64,000 bases of DNA, from contig NZ_JAASHM010000012.1 in assembly GCF_019734195.1 (NCBI RefSeq), forward strand, positions 1 to 64,000, in the 5' to 3' direction. The first letter of the stretch is position 1. Every line of letters begins with the position of its first letter. Origin of the DNA: Clostridium sp. K13 (GTDB taxonomy: Bacteria > Bacillota > Clostridia > Clostridiales > Clostridiaceae). Made by a program: the position numbers and the translations under genes. Below the pieces are notes generated by a model, which saw nothing but the letters and a program-made list of their open reading frames with translations, made no database searches and was not told the origin of the DNA. Shown here piece after piece: positions 1 through 8,578 of this stretch.

Positions 1-35
1 TTTGAATTTTAAATTTTATCCACAACTAATAATAG

Positions 36-67
36 AAAAACCCTCTGTTTTTAAACAGGGGGTTTTT
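36..67 (+). terminator. Rho-independent terminator of an upstream gene outside the window
   Basis: The arms 36-47 and 56-67 (AAAAACCCTCTG and CAGGGGGTTTTT) pair around an 8-nt loop and end in a T run. The gene it serves lies left of the window. Confidence 0.8.
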
Positions 68-77
68 CAACAAACTG

Positions 78-116
78 AAATATTACTGGAAATTTTTATT
101 TCCAGTAATATTTTTT
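78..116. terminator. Second tandem terminator hairpin
   Basis: A perfect 15-bp inverted repeat (78-92 with 99-113, core TATTACTGGAAA) is followed by a T run. The A run on the other side means it could also work on the minus strand. The rest of 117-289 is AT-rich with no ORF that I can support. Confidence 0.75.
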
Positions 117-289
117 TATTATTTAGAATACTGATTCTATGTTTTTGTATCTTTTATGTGAGTTCATAATGAAAATATTAATTTATTAACTAAATAAGCG
201 TTTTTTAAACTGTTAATTAGAGGTTACAAAAGAGCACCTTTTACGGGTTTATAGGGGTAATGGCTATATTATGAATATAATATGTTTAT

Positions 290-318
290 TTGAATATAAG
301 CATTATATGTTATAAAAT
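290..318 (+). promoter_or_regulatory. Putative sigma-A promoter of the two-gene cassette
   Basis: TTGAAT at 290-295 and TAAAAT at 313-318 are separated by 17 bp. They lie 44 bp before the GGAGGT ribosome site (352-357) of the first gene. Confidence 0.5.
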
Positions 319-361
319 GGTAAAAATAAATTTTATCTAATATTATTATTTGGAGGTAAAA

Positions 362-2050
362 ATGAATATTGAGAAGATAATTAAGGATAATGTAAGTAAA
401 TTAAGCAGTTCCATATCTAAAGTTTATGTGTCACCGGATATTCCAAAGAAGAAATTAGATAATGCTATTGAAAAAATTGCACACGGAATTGAATCTAATT
501 ATGTATTGGCATTAATAGATACAACACTATTTGGCAGTGCGAAAGAAGGTTTTATTTTTATTGGAGACCGTATATTTATTAATCATTATGGAAAAAAAGA
601 ATATGAATTTAAAAGGATAAATAAGATTCAAAAACAAGAACATAAGCAGAAGGATAAAGAAGGAAAAGAGGTAATAAATAATAAGTATATTCTTACGTAT
701 GATGGAGAAGAGGAGGATATTACATTTATTATTTCTGAGATAAATCAAGATGGATTTATTGAATTAATTGAGATGATATTGCAAAATATTGCTGATTCAG
801 ATGGAGAATTAGAAACGACAAATCAGACATGCCCACTGGCAATGATGAGTCAAAAAATACAAGAGACTTACTTAAAAATAATCTGTAATTATGCGTATTC
901 AGATGATGGAAAGGTAGGGTCTTCAGAGTATGCAGAAATTATGTCATTAATTGCTATAAATTCTATAGAAAAAGATGTAAGAATTTCTATCAGAACATAT
1001 ATGTATGATAATAGCAATATAGAAAGCAATGAAGATTTAATTAAGTATTTAGATCAGAATGTTAGTGCAGAGAGTTTAGATGAGTTAAGGATTTCTATTA
1101 TTAAAGATATAATTAATATGTTTTGGAGTAAAATGTCAAACGATAAGGAAATAAATGAATGGAAAAAGTCCTCTTATATAGTTAATATTGCAAAGGAATT
1201 TGGTGTTAAGGATTCTCAGGTAGAATATATAGTAGAAAGTATTAAAAAAAATAAAGATATTATTGCGAACAGGCAGGATGATACTCATATTAAGAAAAAT
1301 ATGCAAGAGTTGGCAGCGAAAGCAGGAGCGGTAGGGGTTCCACTTGCTGCAGTCTATTTATCAGGTTCTGTTATTGGTGTTAGTGCAACTGGAATGACTT
1401 CTGGATTAGCGGCATTAGGTATGGGAGGTGTACTTGGGTTTTCAAGTATGTTTACTGGAATAGGTGTGGCAGTTCTGCTTGGGGTGGGCGCTTACAAAGG
1501 AGTAAAGAAAGTAACTGGAATGGGAGAATTGGAGAAGAATAAGCAGCGAGAATTAATGCTTCAAGAGATCGCTAGGAATTCTCAGAGAACATTAAATTAT
1601 CTGATTGAGGATGTAAATGAAATTAGTGCAAGGCTTCAGGAAGCTATAAAAACAGGACAAGAAACAGAAATAAAAATAAAGAAGATATCAGGAATACTTT
1701 CCATGATGACTCAAGGAGCTAAGAAAACAACAGACCAAATTGATTTTGCAAAGAGAGAAGAAATAATCTGTAAACTCCCAGTTAAAATAAAAAAGGATTT
1801 AATCGAAGAGATGGCTTCTGGGGCAACTAATAAATCTATTAGAGAATTGATTTATTCTGCATATTCAGCAAAGCGAATGGATGAACAGGGAAATATAATG
1901 CTTAATTGCTTAAATACAGAGCTTAATTTGATGGAGCTTGAAAATGTTTATAATGCTTTAAATGGAATAGGATTTTATAACATGGTACAGAATTCTAAGG
2001 CGGTTGCTATGAATACTGCAAAAGGATTGATGAAAGGGTTATTAAGATAG
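362..2050 (+). CDS. Unknown protein with TerB-like helical region and glycine-rich hydrophobic segment
   Basis: I do not recognise this 562-aa protein. A TTG lies in frame at 350, but the ATG at 362 follows GGAGGT (352-357) at normal spacing and is the better start. Residues about 165-305 hold an acidic helical stretch (SDDGKV, then EFGV and QVEYI) resembling the TerB fold by eye. Residues about 320-382 are hydrophobic and glycine-rich without charges, like a membrane-inserting hairpin, followed by KGVKK. The C-terminal third is predicted helical and charged. The next gene starts one base after the stop codon, so the two are surely co-translated. Arginine CGT and CGA codons (for example in QRE near 1545) are rare elsewhere in the window, which suggests acquisition. 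A defence or stress role is only a guess from architecture and isolation. Confidence 0.75.
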   Translation: MNIEKIIKDNVSKLSSSISKVYVSPDIPKKKLDNAIEKIAHGIESNYVLALIDTTLFGSAKEGFIFIGDRIFINHYGKKEYEFKRINKIQKQEHKQKDKEGKEVINNKYILTYDGEEEDITFIISEINQDGFIELIEMILQNIADSDGELETTNQTCPLAMMSQKIQETYLKIICNYAYSDDGKVGSSEYAEIMSLIAINSIEKDVRISIRTYMYDNSNIESNEDLIKYLDQNVSAESLDELRISIIKDIINMFWSKMSNDKEINEWKKSSYIVNIAKEFGVKDSQVEYIVESIKKNKDIIANRQDDTHIKKNMQELAAKAGAVGVPLAAVYLSGSVIGVSATGMTSGLAALGMGGVLGFSSMFTGIGVAVLLGVGAYKGVKKVTGMGELEKNKQRELMLQEIARNSQRTLNYLIEDVNEISARLQEAIKTGQETEIKIKKISGILSMMTQGAKKTTDQIDFAKREEIICKLPVKIKKDLIEEMASGATNKSIRELIYSAYSAKRMDEQGNIMLNCLNTELNLMELENVYNALNGIGFYNMVQNSKAVAMNTAKGLMKGLLR

Positions 2051-3709
2051 ATGGGTAAATTAGATAATGATAAAAATTTAGAAGAAATTGCTGATTCTTA
2101 CCTAGTTCAAAAAGATCAGAGACAGCGTACAGAACAGGTACTTACACAGGCATCCTTAGAACTATATAATATTGAAAAGTTAAATGTTTCTAATGATAAT
2201 GCACTTGACCAATTACTGAAACAGGTGGAGGAATTAAGTGCTGCTATGGGATACTCACAAGAAGATATTACAGAATATGATTATAAAAGGGGTAATGAGA
2301 TGCTCAAGTTAAATAGTGAGGAGCAAAGTCAGATTACAGTTCCATGTTTTGACGTATTAGTTACTACAGATGTCTCTTCGAGTTGGGATGAATATATGAA
2401 CCAGATTTATATATATGCTACAGGGCAGAATCTAGACCTTACAAAGAATCCATTTGATTTACTATTAACAGAGGCAGAAAAAAATGAAATTGGACAAAGA
2501 ATTCATGATGATTATATAATGCAGAAAGCACATTGCGATAAATACGATTATATTATTGCTGCATTTTGTGGAGTTGTATGCGGATTGATAGATTCTTTCT
2601 TTGTAGGAATGCCAGAAAAATCAAAACTTGGCGCTTGGACAGATGATCAAGCAGATAAATTTGTAAGTAAGATTTCAAAAGGTTTATGGAAAAAAGATGC
2701 AAGGGAAAGAGATGAAATTCTTAATATGTTTAAGAGTAATAAAATTACAAAAGAACAAAGAGATAAAATGTTGAAAGATGCAGGAATACCCTATAATAAG
2801 AATTTAAAAGAACAACCACAGACTTTACAACAATGTATTCAGTATCTAGAAAAAAAATTTGGAGTCAATTATGATGCATCTAGTGCTGCGTTTGTAGAAG
2901 GTAATGGAGCACTTGCTGGAATGAGACCATTGAATCATCATATTATGTCTCTGGCACATTCACCAAGTATTATAGGTTTACTTTTTTCAATTGTTGATCA
3001 GTTTACTGGAGAAGCATCATTTGTCGATAAAGGTAAATTAATCAGGCTTCGCCCTAAAGAAAAGAAAAATGAAATAGATAGATTTGAATTAAGAGGAACA
3101 ACGTTTGCGACAAAGTTATTATGTGGATTTACAAATTGGTTAGGACATCTGTGCTCGGATCTTGTTGGGTCTAATACAACTAGAGCAACATCAGAAGGAG
3201 GAAGAGGATCAGGGATTCCAGTTCCATTTATGGAACTTCTTCAATTTTGTACATTTAATGTTCCGGATAAAAATGGTGAAAAGATGGCTATATCTGAACT
3301 TACCGTAAAAATATTTGAAAGAGGATATGACTTACGTTTTGCAACAACGACAGCTATTCCAGTTCTTCTTAATGAATTAATGATTAGATTAATGTGGTCT
3401 TTAAAATCAAGATTTTATAATAAGAATTCGTGGAAAGATTCCGTTCCATTTGGTAATCATCCGGAGCTTAGAAGGATGCTTTTGGCAGGGCATGGAACTT
3501 TATGTGCAATAGATGTAGTAGATGCAGGTATCAGATCGGTAGATTTAATTACATTTACACTTCATTTGAATGTTGCGGCATGGACAAGACTCGGGATTTC
3601 TGGAATTCAAGAAATCAGATTATTATATAAAGAAAATGTTATAGATATAGATGTGTTAGATCATGATTTAGAAATAGAATGGCAAAGAATGTATCGCCAA
3701 GTCTTTTAG
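2051..3709 (+). CDS. Unknown partner protein of the two-gene cassette
   Basis: This 552-aa protein is unrecognised. It begins directly after the TAG of the preceding gene (zero spacing), with no good ribosome site of its own, so translational coupling is likely. Residues 1-90 look like charged helix. A hydrophobic segment at about 167-187 (AAFCGVVCGLIDSFFVG) could span a membrane or be a buried helix. The middle contains conserved-looking patches: HHIMSLAHSPS, then GHLCSDLVGS, then GGRGSGIPVPF, with histidines, Asp and Ser clustered as in a ligand or active site. Arginine codons CGT and CGC occur at several places, unlike the AGA-only neighbours. No transposase or integrase flanks it. A toxin, effector or structural partner role cannot be separated from sequence alone. 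Confidence 0.75.
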   Translation: MGKLDNDKNLEEIADSYLVQKDQRQRTEQVLTQASLELYNIEKLNVSNDNALDQLLKQVEELSAAMGYSQEDITEYDYKRGNEMLKLNSEEQSQITVPCFDVLVTTDVSSSWDEYMNQIYIYATGQNLDLTKNPFDLLLTEAEKNEIGQRIHDDYIMQKAHCDKYDYIIAAFCGVVCGLIDSFFVGMPEKSKLGAWTDDQADKFVSKISKGLWKKDARERDEILNMFKSNKITKEQRDKMLKDAGIPYNKNLKEQPQTLQQCIQYLEKKFGVNYDASSAAFVEGNGALAGMRPLNHHIMSLAHSPSIIGLLFSIVDQFTGEASFVDKGKLIRLRPKEKKNEIDRFELRGTTFATKLLCGFTNWLGHLCSDLVGSNTTRATSEGGRGSGIPVPFMELLQFCTFNVPDKNGEKMAISELTVKIFERGYDLRFATTTAIPVLLNELMIRLMWSLKSRFYNKNSWKDSVPFGNHPELRRMLLAGHGTLCAIDVVDAGIRSVDLITFTLHLNVAAWTRLGISGIQEIRLLYKENVIDIDVLDHDLEIEWQRMYRQVF

Positions 3710-3812
3710 AGAAGTTTAAAATTACAATTATCGTTAGAATAAGACTTACAAAATCTATTAATATTATCTAAATGGAATAGGAAGTTTTTATGGAAAGTTA
3801 TGCAAGAAAATA

Positions 3813-3852
3813 CCTAGAATTTTGAAGTTATAGTGTGATAATGATTTCTAGG
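3813..3852 (+). terminator. Weak hairpin after the two-gene cassette
   Basis: CCTAGAA (3813-3819) pairs with TTCTAGG (3846-3852) over a long loop, and a T-rich stretch follows some bases later. It is a possible, weak terminator of the cassette. Confidence 0.3.
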
Positions 3853-3890
3853 GATAAGTATTTTTACAATTTTAAAAAGTTAAAAAACAA

Positions 3891-3923
3891 AAAGCTAGTG
3901 AATGCATTGCAATCACTAGCTTT
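3891..3923 (-). terminator. Terminator of hpt
   Basis: AAAGCTAGTGA (3891-3901) and TCACTAGCTTT (3913-3923) form an 11-bp stem. Read on the minus strand it is followed by a T-rich tract, as expected 16 bp after the hpt stop codon. Confidence 0.8.
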
Positions 3924-3938
3924 AATTATGGTTATATA

Positions 3939-4466
3939 TTATTTACTTTCCCAATTAAATACATATGGAACATTTCTGTAGAAACCTTCATAATCTAATC
4001 CGTAACCTACTACGAATAAATCATCAATTTCGAAACAGCAGTAATCAGGTTTTAAATCAACTTTTCTTCTAGATGGTTTATCTAATAATACACAAGTCTT
4101 TACTGATCTTGCTCCTAATTTTTTAACATGGTTTATTACAAATTCCATTGTATAACCAGTATCTATTATATCGTCAACTATTATGACATCTAATCCTTCT
4201 ATATTATCTGGTATATCATTTACTACATTAACAGTACCAGAGCTAACTTCACTATGACCATAGCTTGAAGTTGTCATAAATCCTACTTTAGCCTTTAAAT
4301 CTAATGCCTTGAAAATATCAGCTCCAAAAACAAAGCTTCCTCTTAATAATGGTAAAACATATACTTCTTTACCTTCATAATCCTTAGTTATTTCTTTTCC
4401 TAATTCTAAAACTCTTTCCTTAATTTGCTCTTCAGAAAAAAGAATATTACGTTTTTTATCTTCCAT
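3939..4466 (-). CDS. hpt: Hypoxanthine phosphoribosyltransferase
   Basis: This 175-aa enzyme transfers the phosphoribosyl group of PRPP to hypoxanthine or guanine, giving IMP or GMP in the cytoplasm (purine salvage). The PRPP-binding loop VDDIIDTGYT is at residues 97-106, the flexible-loop SSYG at 67-70, and the C-terminal VGYGLDYEGFYRN segment is typical of bacterial HPRTs. Length is normal for the family. The ATG is preceded on the minus strand by CGGAGGCG (4473-4480). It is transcribed alone, divergent from hflX, and ends at a good terminator. It fits the purine-scavenging theme with the nucleotidase and nucleoside lipoprotein 8-10 kb away. Confidence 0.95.
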   Translation of the reverse strand: MEDKKRNILFSEEQIKERVLELGKEITKDYEGKEVYVLPLLRGSFVFGADIFKALDLKAKVGFMTTSSYGHSEVSSGTVNVVNDIPDNIEGLDVIIVDDIIDTGYTMEFVINHVKKLGARSVKTCVLLDKPSRRKVDLKPDYCCFEIDDLFVVGYGLDYEGFYRNVPYVFNWESK

Positions 4467-4683
4467 GTATAACGCCTCCGCTACAATATTTATATTATTA
4501 TATGAAAAAAAGCTTTTAAATAGTCAATTTTATAAAGTCAACTAAAAAGATTAGCATGACGCAAAATGCTATAATAATATAAATTTTAACAATATTTTTG
4601 TTTTTTTGCAACTGAAAATTAAGTAACAATATGATTAAAGAGTAAATTTAATATATGTATGACAAATTTTAAGAATAAAATAA

Positions 4684-4731
4684 TTTAAAGGTGGCTATTA
4701 CGCCAACTTTAAATGTAAAGTGAGTTTACAT
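4684..4731. repeat. Two adjacent inverted repeats in the hpt/hflX divergent region
   Basis: TTTAAAG and TGGC (4684-4695) pair with GCCA and CTTTAAA (4702-4713) around TATTAC. Then ATGTAAA (4713-4719) pairs with TTTACAT (4725-4731). No T run follows, so these look more like operators or a small RNA fold than a terminator. The rest of 4480-4859 is AT-rich and shows nothing else I can support. Confidence 0.4.
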
Positions 4732-4869
4732 TTACATTAGAATAAGATACAATATAGTGAAATATTGAGTAATTATAGTATATGTAGGAAGATTTTTAAT
4801 AAAAAATATAAAATTAAATTTTCATCTTTAGTATATACTAAATAAGAATGCTTTAGTTGAGGTGATAAT

Positions 4870-6666
4870 ATGATATATGGAAATATAGAGGGTGTAAAAA
4901 AGTCAGCTATTGAAGAACTAGAAAGACTTTATAAAGCCAAATGCCCAAAGGATGAAGTTTGTTCAATTGAAATAATTGAAGTTATTTCAAGGGTTTCATC
5001 ATTTATAGAAAGAGAAATAAGTGTTGCAATAGATAGAAGAGGTAATATTAGAACTATAGCAATTGGAGATTCTACTTCAGTAGAAATAGAAACTTTAGAT
5101 ATAAGAGAGAAAAAATTAGCTGGAGTTAGAATAATTCATACTCATCCAAATGGTATGAGTAATTTATCAGCATTAGATATTAGTGCATTATTAAAATTAA
5201 AATTAGATGCTATTGTAGCTATTGGTATTTATGAAGGTAAAATACTAGATTGTTCATTAGGATTATTAACTGTATCAAATGATACTTTAGATTATGAAGA
5301 AATAGCACATATTCCATTAGAAGAAATTACAAAGATACACATACTAAATAAAATAAGCTATATTGATTCTTTAGTTAAGGAAAAAGATATAGTAGAAGAT
5401 AATGAAGAAAAAGCAATTTTAGTTGGTTCAGATACAAGAGAAAGCTTAGAAGAGCTTAAAGAATTAACAAAAGCTTGTGATATTCCAGTTCTTGAAAGCG
5501 TTTATCAAAGCAGAAGTAAAATTGATGCTGCATTTTACATAGGAAGAGGTAAAGTTCTAGAAATTGCTCAGTTAAGACAAAAGTTAAGAGCTAATGTAGT
5601 TATATTTGATGATGAGCTTTCAGGATCTCAAGTAAGAAATTTAGAAGCTGCTATAGGTGCTAAAGTTATAGATAGAACTACACTTATTCTTGAAATATTT
5701 GCCAGAAGAGCTAAGAGTAGAGAAGCAAAAATTCAAGTCGAGTTAGCACAGCTTAAATATAGAATGAGTAGACTTCAAGGTTTAGGAACAATTATGTCAA
5801 GAACAGGTGGAGGAATTGGTACTAAGGGGCCTGGAGAAAAGAAACTTGAAACTGATAGAAGACATATAAAAGAACAAATTTATGATTTAAATGATGAATT
5901 AAAGAAAATTAAGAAAATAAGAGAAACTCAAAGAGAAAAAAGAAATAAAGAAAGCATTCCAAAGGTATCTTTAGTAGGGTATACAAATGCAGGTAAATCT
6001 ACTTTAAGAAATGCTCTTTGTGATGTAGCAGCTCAAAAAGAAGTTGTAGGAAAAGAAAAGGTTTTTGAAGCTGATATGCTATTTGCAACATTAGATATAA
6101 CTACAAGAGCAATAGTGCTTAAGAATAAAGGGGTAATTACTTTAACAGATACTGTTGGATTTGTAAGAAAGCTTCCTCATGATTTAGTAGAAGCCTTTAA
6201 ATCAACTTTAGAAGAAGTAATTTACTCAGATCTTTTATGTCATGTAGTTGATACATCAAGTGATACTGCTTTAGAGCAAATTAAAGCTGTTGAAGAAGTA
6301 TTAGAAGAATTAGGTGCAAAGGATAAGAAAACATTACTTGTTTTAAATAAAATAGATAAAGCTACAGAAGAACAAGTTGAAGCTGTGAAAGAAGCTACAG
6401 CTGAATATGAGACAATAGAAATTTCAGCAAGAGAAGGAATAAATTTAGAAGATTTATTAAATGAAATAGAAGAAAATCTTCCTTATAAGATGAAAAAATG
6501 TGAATATTTAATACCATATGATAGAAGTGATATGAATTCATTCCTACATAGAAATGGTAGAGTATTAGAAGAAGAGTATAGAGAAGATGGAACTTTTATG
6601 ATTGTTGAAGTTGATGACGAAAGTTATAATAAAACTAAAGATTACATCATAAATATATTAATGTAA
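4870..6666 (+). CDS. hflX: Ribosome-associated GTPase HflX with JAMM-like N-terminal extension
   Basis: HflX binds and splits stalled 70S ribosomes. At 598 aa it is much longer than typical HflX (about 430 aa). Residues 1-150 carry HTHPNG at 90-95 followed by S100 and D103, which spells the HxHPx7SxxD zinc signature of JAB/MPN (RadC-like) domains. Residues about 185-350 are the usual HflX N-terminal glycine-rich domain (GGGIGTKGPGE). The GTPase domain shows Walker A GYTNAGKS (370-377), DTVGF (427-431) and NKID (493-496). The ATG at 4870 follows GAGGTGAT. The gene is monocistronic by context, with structured RNA candidates downstream. The GTPase identification is firm; any metalloprotease activity of the extension is inference. 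Confidence 0.95.
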   Translation: MIYGNIEGVKKSAIEELERLYKAKCPKDEVCSIEIIEVISRVSSFIEREISVAIDRRGNIRTIAIGDSTSVEIETLDIREKKLAGVRIIHTHPNGMSNLSALDISALLKLKLDAIVAIGIYEGKILDCSLGLLTVSNDTLDYEEIAHIPLEEITKIHILNKISYIDSLVKEKDIVEDNEEKAILVGSDTRESLEELKELTKACDIPVLESVYQSRSKIDAAFYIGRGKVLEIAQLRQKLRANVVIFDDELSGSQVRNLEAAIGAKVIDRTTLILEIFARRAKSREAKIQVELAQLKYRMSRLQGLGTIMSRTGGGIGTKGPGEKKLETDRRHIKEQIYDLNDELKKIKKIRETQREKRNKESIPKVSLVGYTNAGKSTLRNALCDVAAQKEVVGKEKVFEADMLFATLDITTRAIVLKNKGVITLTDTVGFVRKLPHDLVEAFKSTLEEVIYSDLLCHVVDTSSDTALEQIKAVEEVLEELGAKDKKTLLVLNKIDKATEEQVEAVKEATAEYETIEISAREGINLEDLLNEIEENLPYKMKKCEYLIPYDRSDMNSFLHRNGRVLEEEYREDGTFMIVEVDDESYNKTKDYIINILM

Positions 6667-6675
6667 TAGTTAATA

Positions 6676-6797
6676 AGAGCTACTTAAGATTAAGAGATTT
6701 TAGCATTTTTATAGAAATAAGATTCTAGGTGAAGGTTAAAATAAGTTATCTATGCTGACAGAGGCGGATAAGATCTTGTTTTAAGTATGCTCTTTTT
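6676..6797 (+). ncRNA. Candidate structured RNA closed by a long helix
   Basis: AGAGC-TACTTAA-AAGA (within 6676-6695) pairs with TCTT-TTAAGTA-GCTCT (within 6774-6793), with small bulges, and TTTT follows at 6794-6797. About 78 nt are enclosed, including the patch GACAGAGGCGGATAAGA (6757-6773), unusually purine- and GC-rich for this genome. This resembles a small RNA with its own terminator, or a riboswitch. I could not match it to a named family. Confidence 0.45.
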
Positions 6798-6803
6798 AAC
6801 ATA

Positions 6804-6907
6804 GGTTCTGATATTGTTAATGAAAAAAATATAAATGTTTTAAGGTGCTACTTATAAAATATTCATAGGTACCAACGAAATGATTTGTATTTAGCAATAT
6901 CGGAACC
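6804..6907 (+). ncRNA. Candidate leader RNA or attenuator before the amylase
   Basis: GGTTCTGATATTG (6804-6816) pairs with CAATATCGGAACC (6895-6907) over 13 positions with one G-U wobble, and ATTTTTATTTT follows. Inside, GGTGCTA (6844-6850) and TAGGTACC (6866-6873) may form an inner helix. The element ends 79 bp before the amylase start, so it could be an attenuator or an independent small RNA. Confidence 0.4.
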
Positions 6908-6986
6908 ATTTTTATTTTAAATAATTTTATTATAGAGCAGTTTATTTGAATCTTTAATAAGTCAGTATTGAAGTAGGTGAGAGTGG

Positions 6987-8432
6987 ATGATTAATGGAAC
7001 AATAATGGAATATTTTGAATGGTATCTATTACCTAAATGTAAGTTGTGGAATGAAATAGCTAAAGATGCAACTAATTTACATCAGCTAGGTATAACAGCA
7101 GTGTGGATGCCGCCAGCATACAAGGGAATTAGTGGTATATATGATGTTGGATATGGTGCATATGATTTATATGATTTAGGAGAATTTAATCAAAAGGGAA
7201 CTATTGAAACTAAATACGGTAGTAAGGATGAATATTTATCTGCAATAAAAATTTTAAAAGAAAATAGTATACAAGCATATGGAGACATAGTTTTAAATCA
7301 TAAAATGGGTGCAGATGAAGCTGAAGAAGTGATGGCAAGTGAAGAGGAGTTCTTTAATAGAAATATACCTATAAATGGGAATAGGATGATAAGAGCATGG
7401 ACTAAATTCACCTTTCCAGGAAGAAATAATAAATATTCTTCTTTTAAGTGGAATTGGAATGATTTTGATGGAATTGATTATGATGATAAAACAAAGAGAA
7501 GTAGTATTTATAAGTTTTTAACTAAGGAGTGGAATAGTGGAGTAGATAGTGAAAATGGAAATTATGATTATCTTATGGGGGCAGATTTAGATTTTTCTAA
7601 TAGGGAAGTTATAGAAGAGTTAAAAAAGTGGGGAAAATGGTATGTAGATTTTACTAAGATTGATGGTTTTAGGCTTGATGCTGTTAAACATATTAGTTAT
7701 GACTTTTTTGTAGAATGGCTAAAGTTTTTAAGAGAAGAAACGGGTGAAGAATTGTTTACAGTAGGAGAATATTGGCATTCTAATGTGGATGTATTATTAA
7801 ATTATTTAAAAAATACTAAATATGTTATGTCTTTATTTGATGTACCATTACATTTTAATTTATATGAGGCTTCACGTAGTAATGGAGACTTTGATATGAG
7901 AAATATATTTAAGGGGACTTTAGTAGATAGATATTCAACTAAGGCTGTAACTTTTGTAGATAATCATGATACTCAATTAGGTAGTTCATTACAATCTTGG
8001 GTAGAGCCTTGGTTTAAAGTAATAGCCTATTCTCTAATATTATTAAGAATAGGTGGATATCCATGTGTTTTTTATGGGGATTACTATGGAATACCTAGTC
8101 ATGGATATTATGGAATAGGTGGTTATTTAGATTTATTATTAAAAGCGCGGAAAAATTTTTCTTATGGTGAACAACATGATTATTTTGATGATAGAAATAT
8201 AATTGGATGGACAAGAGAAGGAATTAGTGAATATAAAAATTCAGGTTTGGCAGTTTTGTTAACTAATAAGCTTGGTGGGGAAAAGAAAATGTATGTTGGA
8301 AAACATTTCTCAGGAAATAAGTTTAAAGATTTGCTTTTAAATTTTAACGAAAGAGTAATTATTGATAAAGAGGGAATGGGTAATTTTAAAGTTAAAAATG
8401 GTAGTGTATCTGTTTGGGTATTGGACAAGTAA
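6987..8432 (+). CDS. Cytoplasmic alpha-amylase, GH13 subfamily 5 type
   Basis: This 481-aa enzyme hydrolyses alpha-1,4-glucosidic bonds of starch fragments or glycogen. There is no signal peptide, so it acts in the cytoplasm. Region I DIVLNHK and the catalytic residues D231 (in GFRLDAVKH), E261 (in VGEYW) and D328 (in FVDNHDT) are all present at the same numbering as the classical Bacillus licheniformis-type liquefying amylases. The start is ATG 6987 with AGGTGA at 6975-6980. It stands alone behind two structured RNA candidates. It probably degrades maltodextrins imported after extracellular digestion by the anchored amylopullulanase at 25.6 kb. Confidence 0.93.
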   Translation: MINGTIMEYFEWYLLPKCKLWNEIAKDATNLHQLGITAVWMPPAYKGISGIYDVGYGAYDLYDLGEFNQKGTIETKYGSKDEYLSAIKILKENSIQAYGDIVLNHKMGADEAEEVMASEEEFFNRNIPINGNRMIRAWTKFTFPGRNNKYSSFKWNWNDFDGIDYDDKTKRSSIYKFLTKEWNSGVDSENGNYDYLMGADLDFSNREVIEELKKWGKWYVDFTKIDGFRLDAVKHISYDFFVEWLKFLREETGEELFTVGEYWHSNVDVLLNYLKNTKYVMSLFDVPLHFNLYEASRSNGDFDMRNIFKGTLVDRYSTKAVTFVDNHDTQLGSSLQSWVEPWFKVIAYSLILLRIGGYPCVFYGDYYGIPSHGYYGIGGYLDLLLKARKNFSYGEQHDYFDDRNIIGWTREGISEYKNSGLAVLLTNKLGGEKKMYVGKHFSGNKFKDLLLNFNERVIIDKEGMGNFKVKNGSVSVWVLDK

Positions 8433-8450
8433 TAGTTATATTTTCTGAAA

Positions 8451-8493
8451 TAGACCTTAATGCGTATCTTAAATGGATAAGTAGTAAGGTCTA
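8451..8493 (+). terminator. Hairpin after the amylase gene
   Basis: TAGACCTTA (8451-8459) pairs perfectly with TAAGGTCTA (8485-8493). The loop is 25 nt and the trailing sequence is only mildly T-rich, so it is a modest terminator. Confidence 0.4.
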
Positions 8494-8578
8494 TATTTAT
8501 GGGTATTTGACTATATTTACTATATTTTCTATAATTAAATGTATTAATACAATTTATAAATAATAATTGTGAGGGAAT

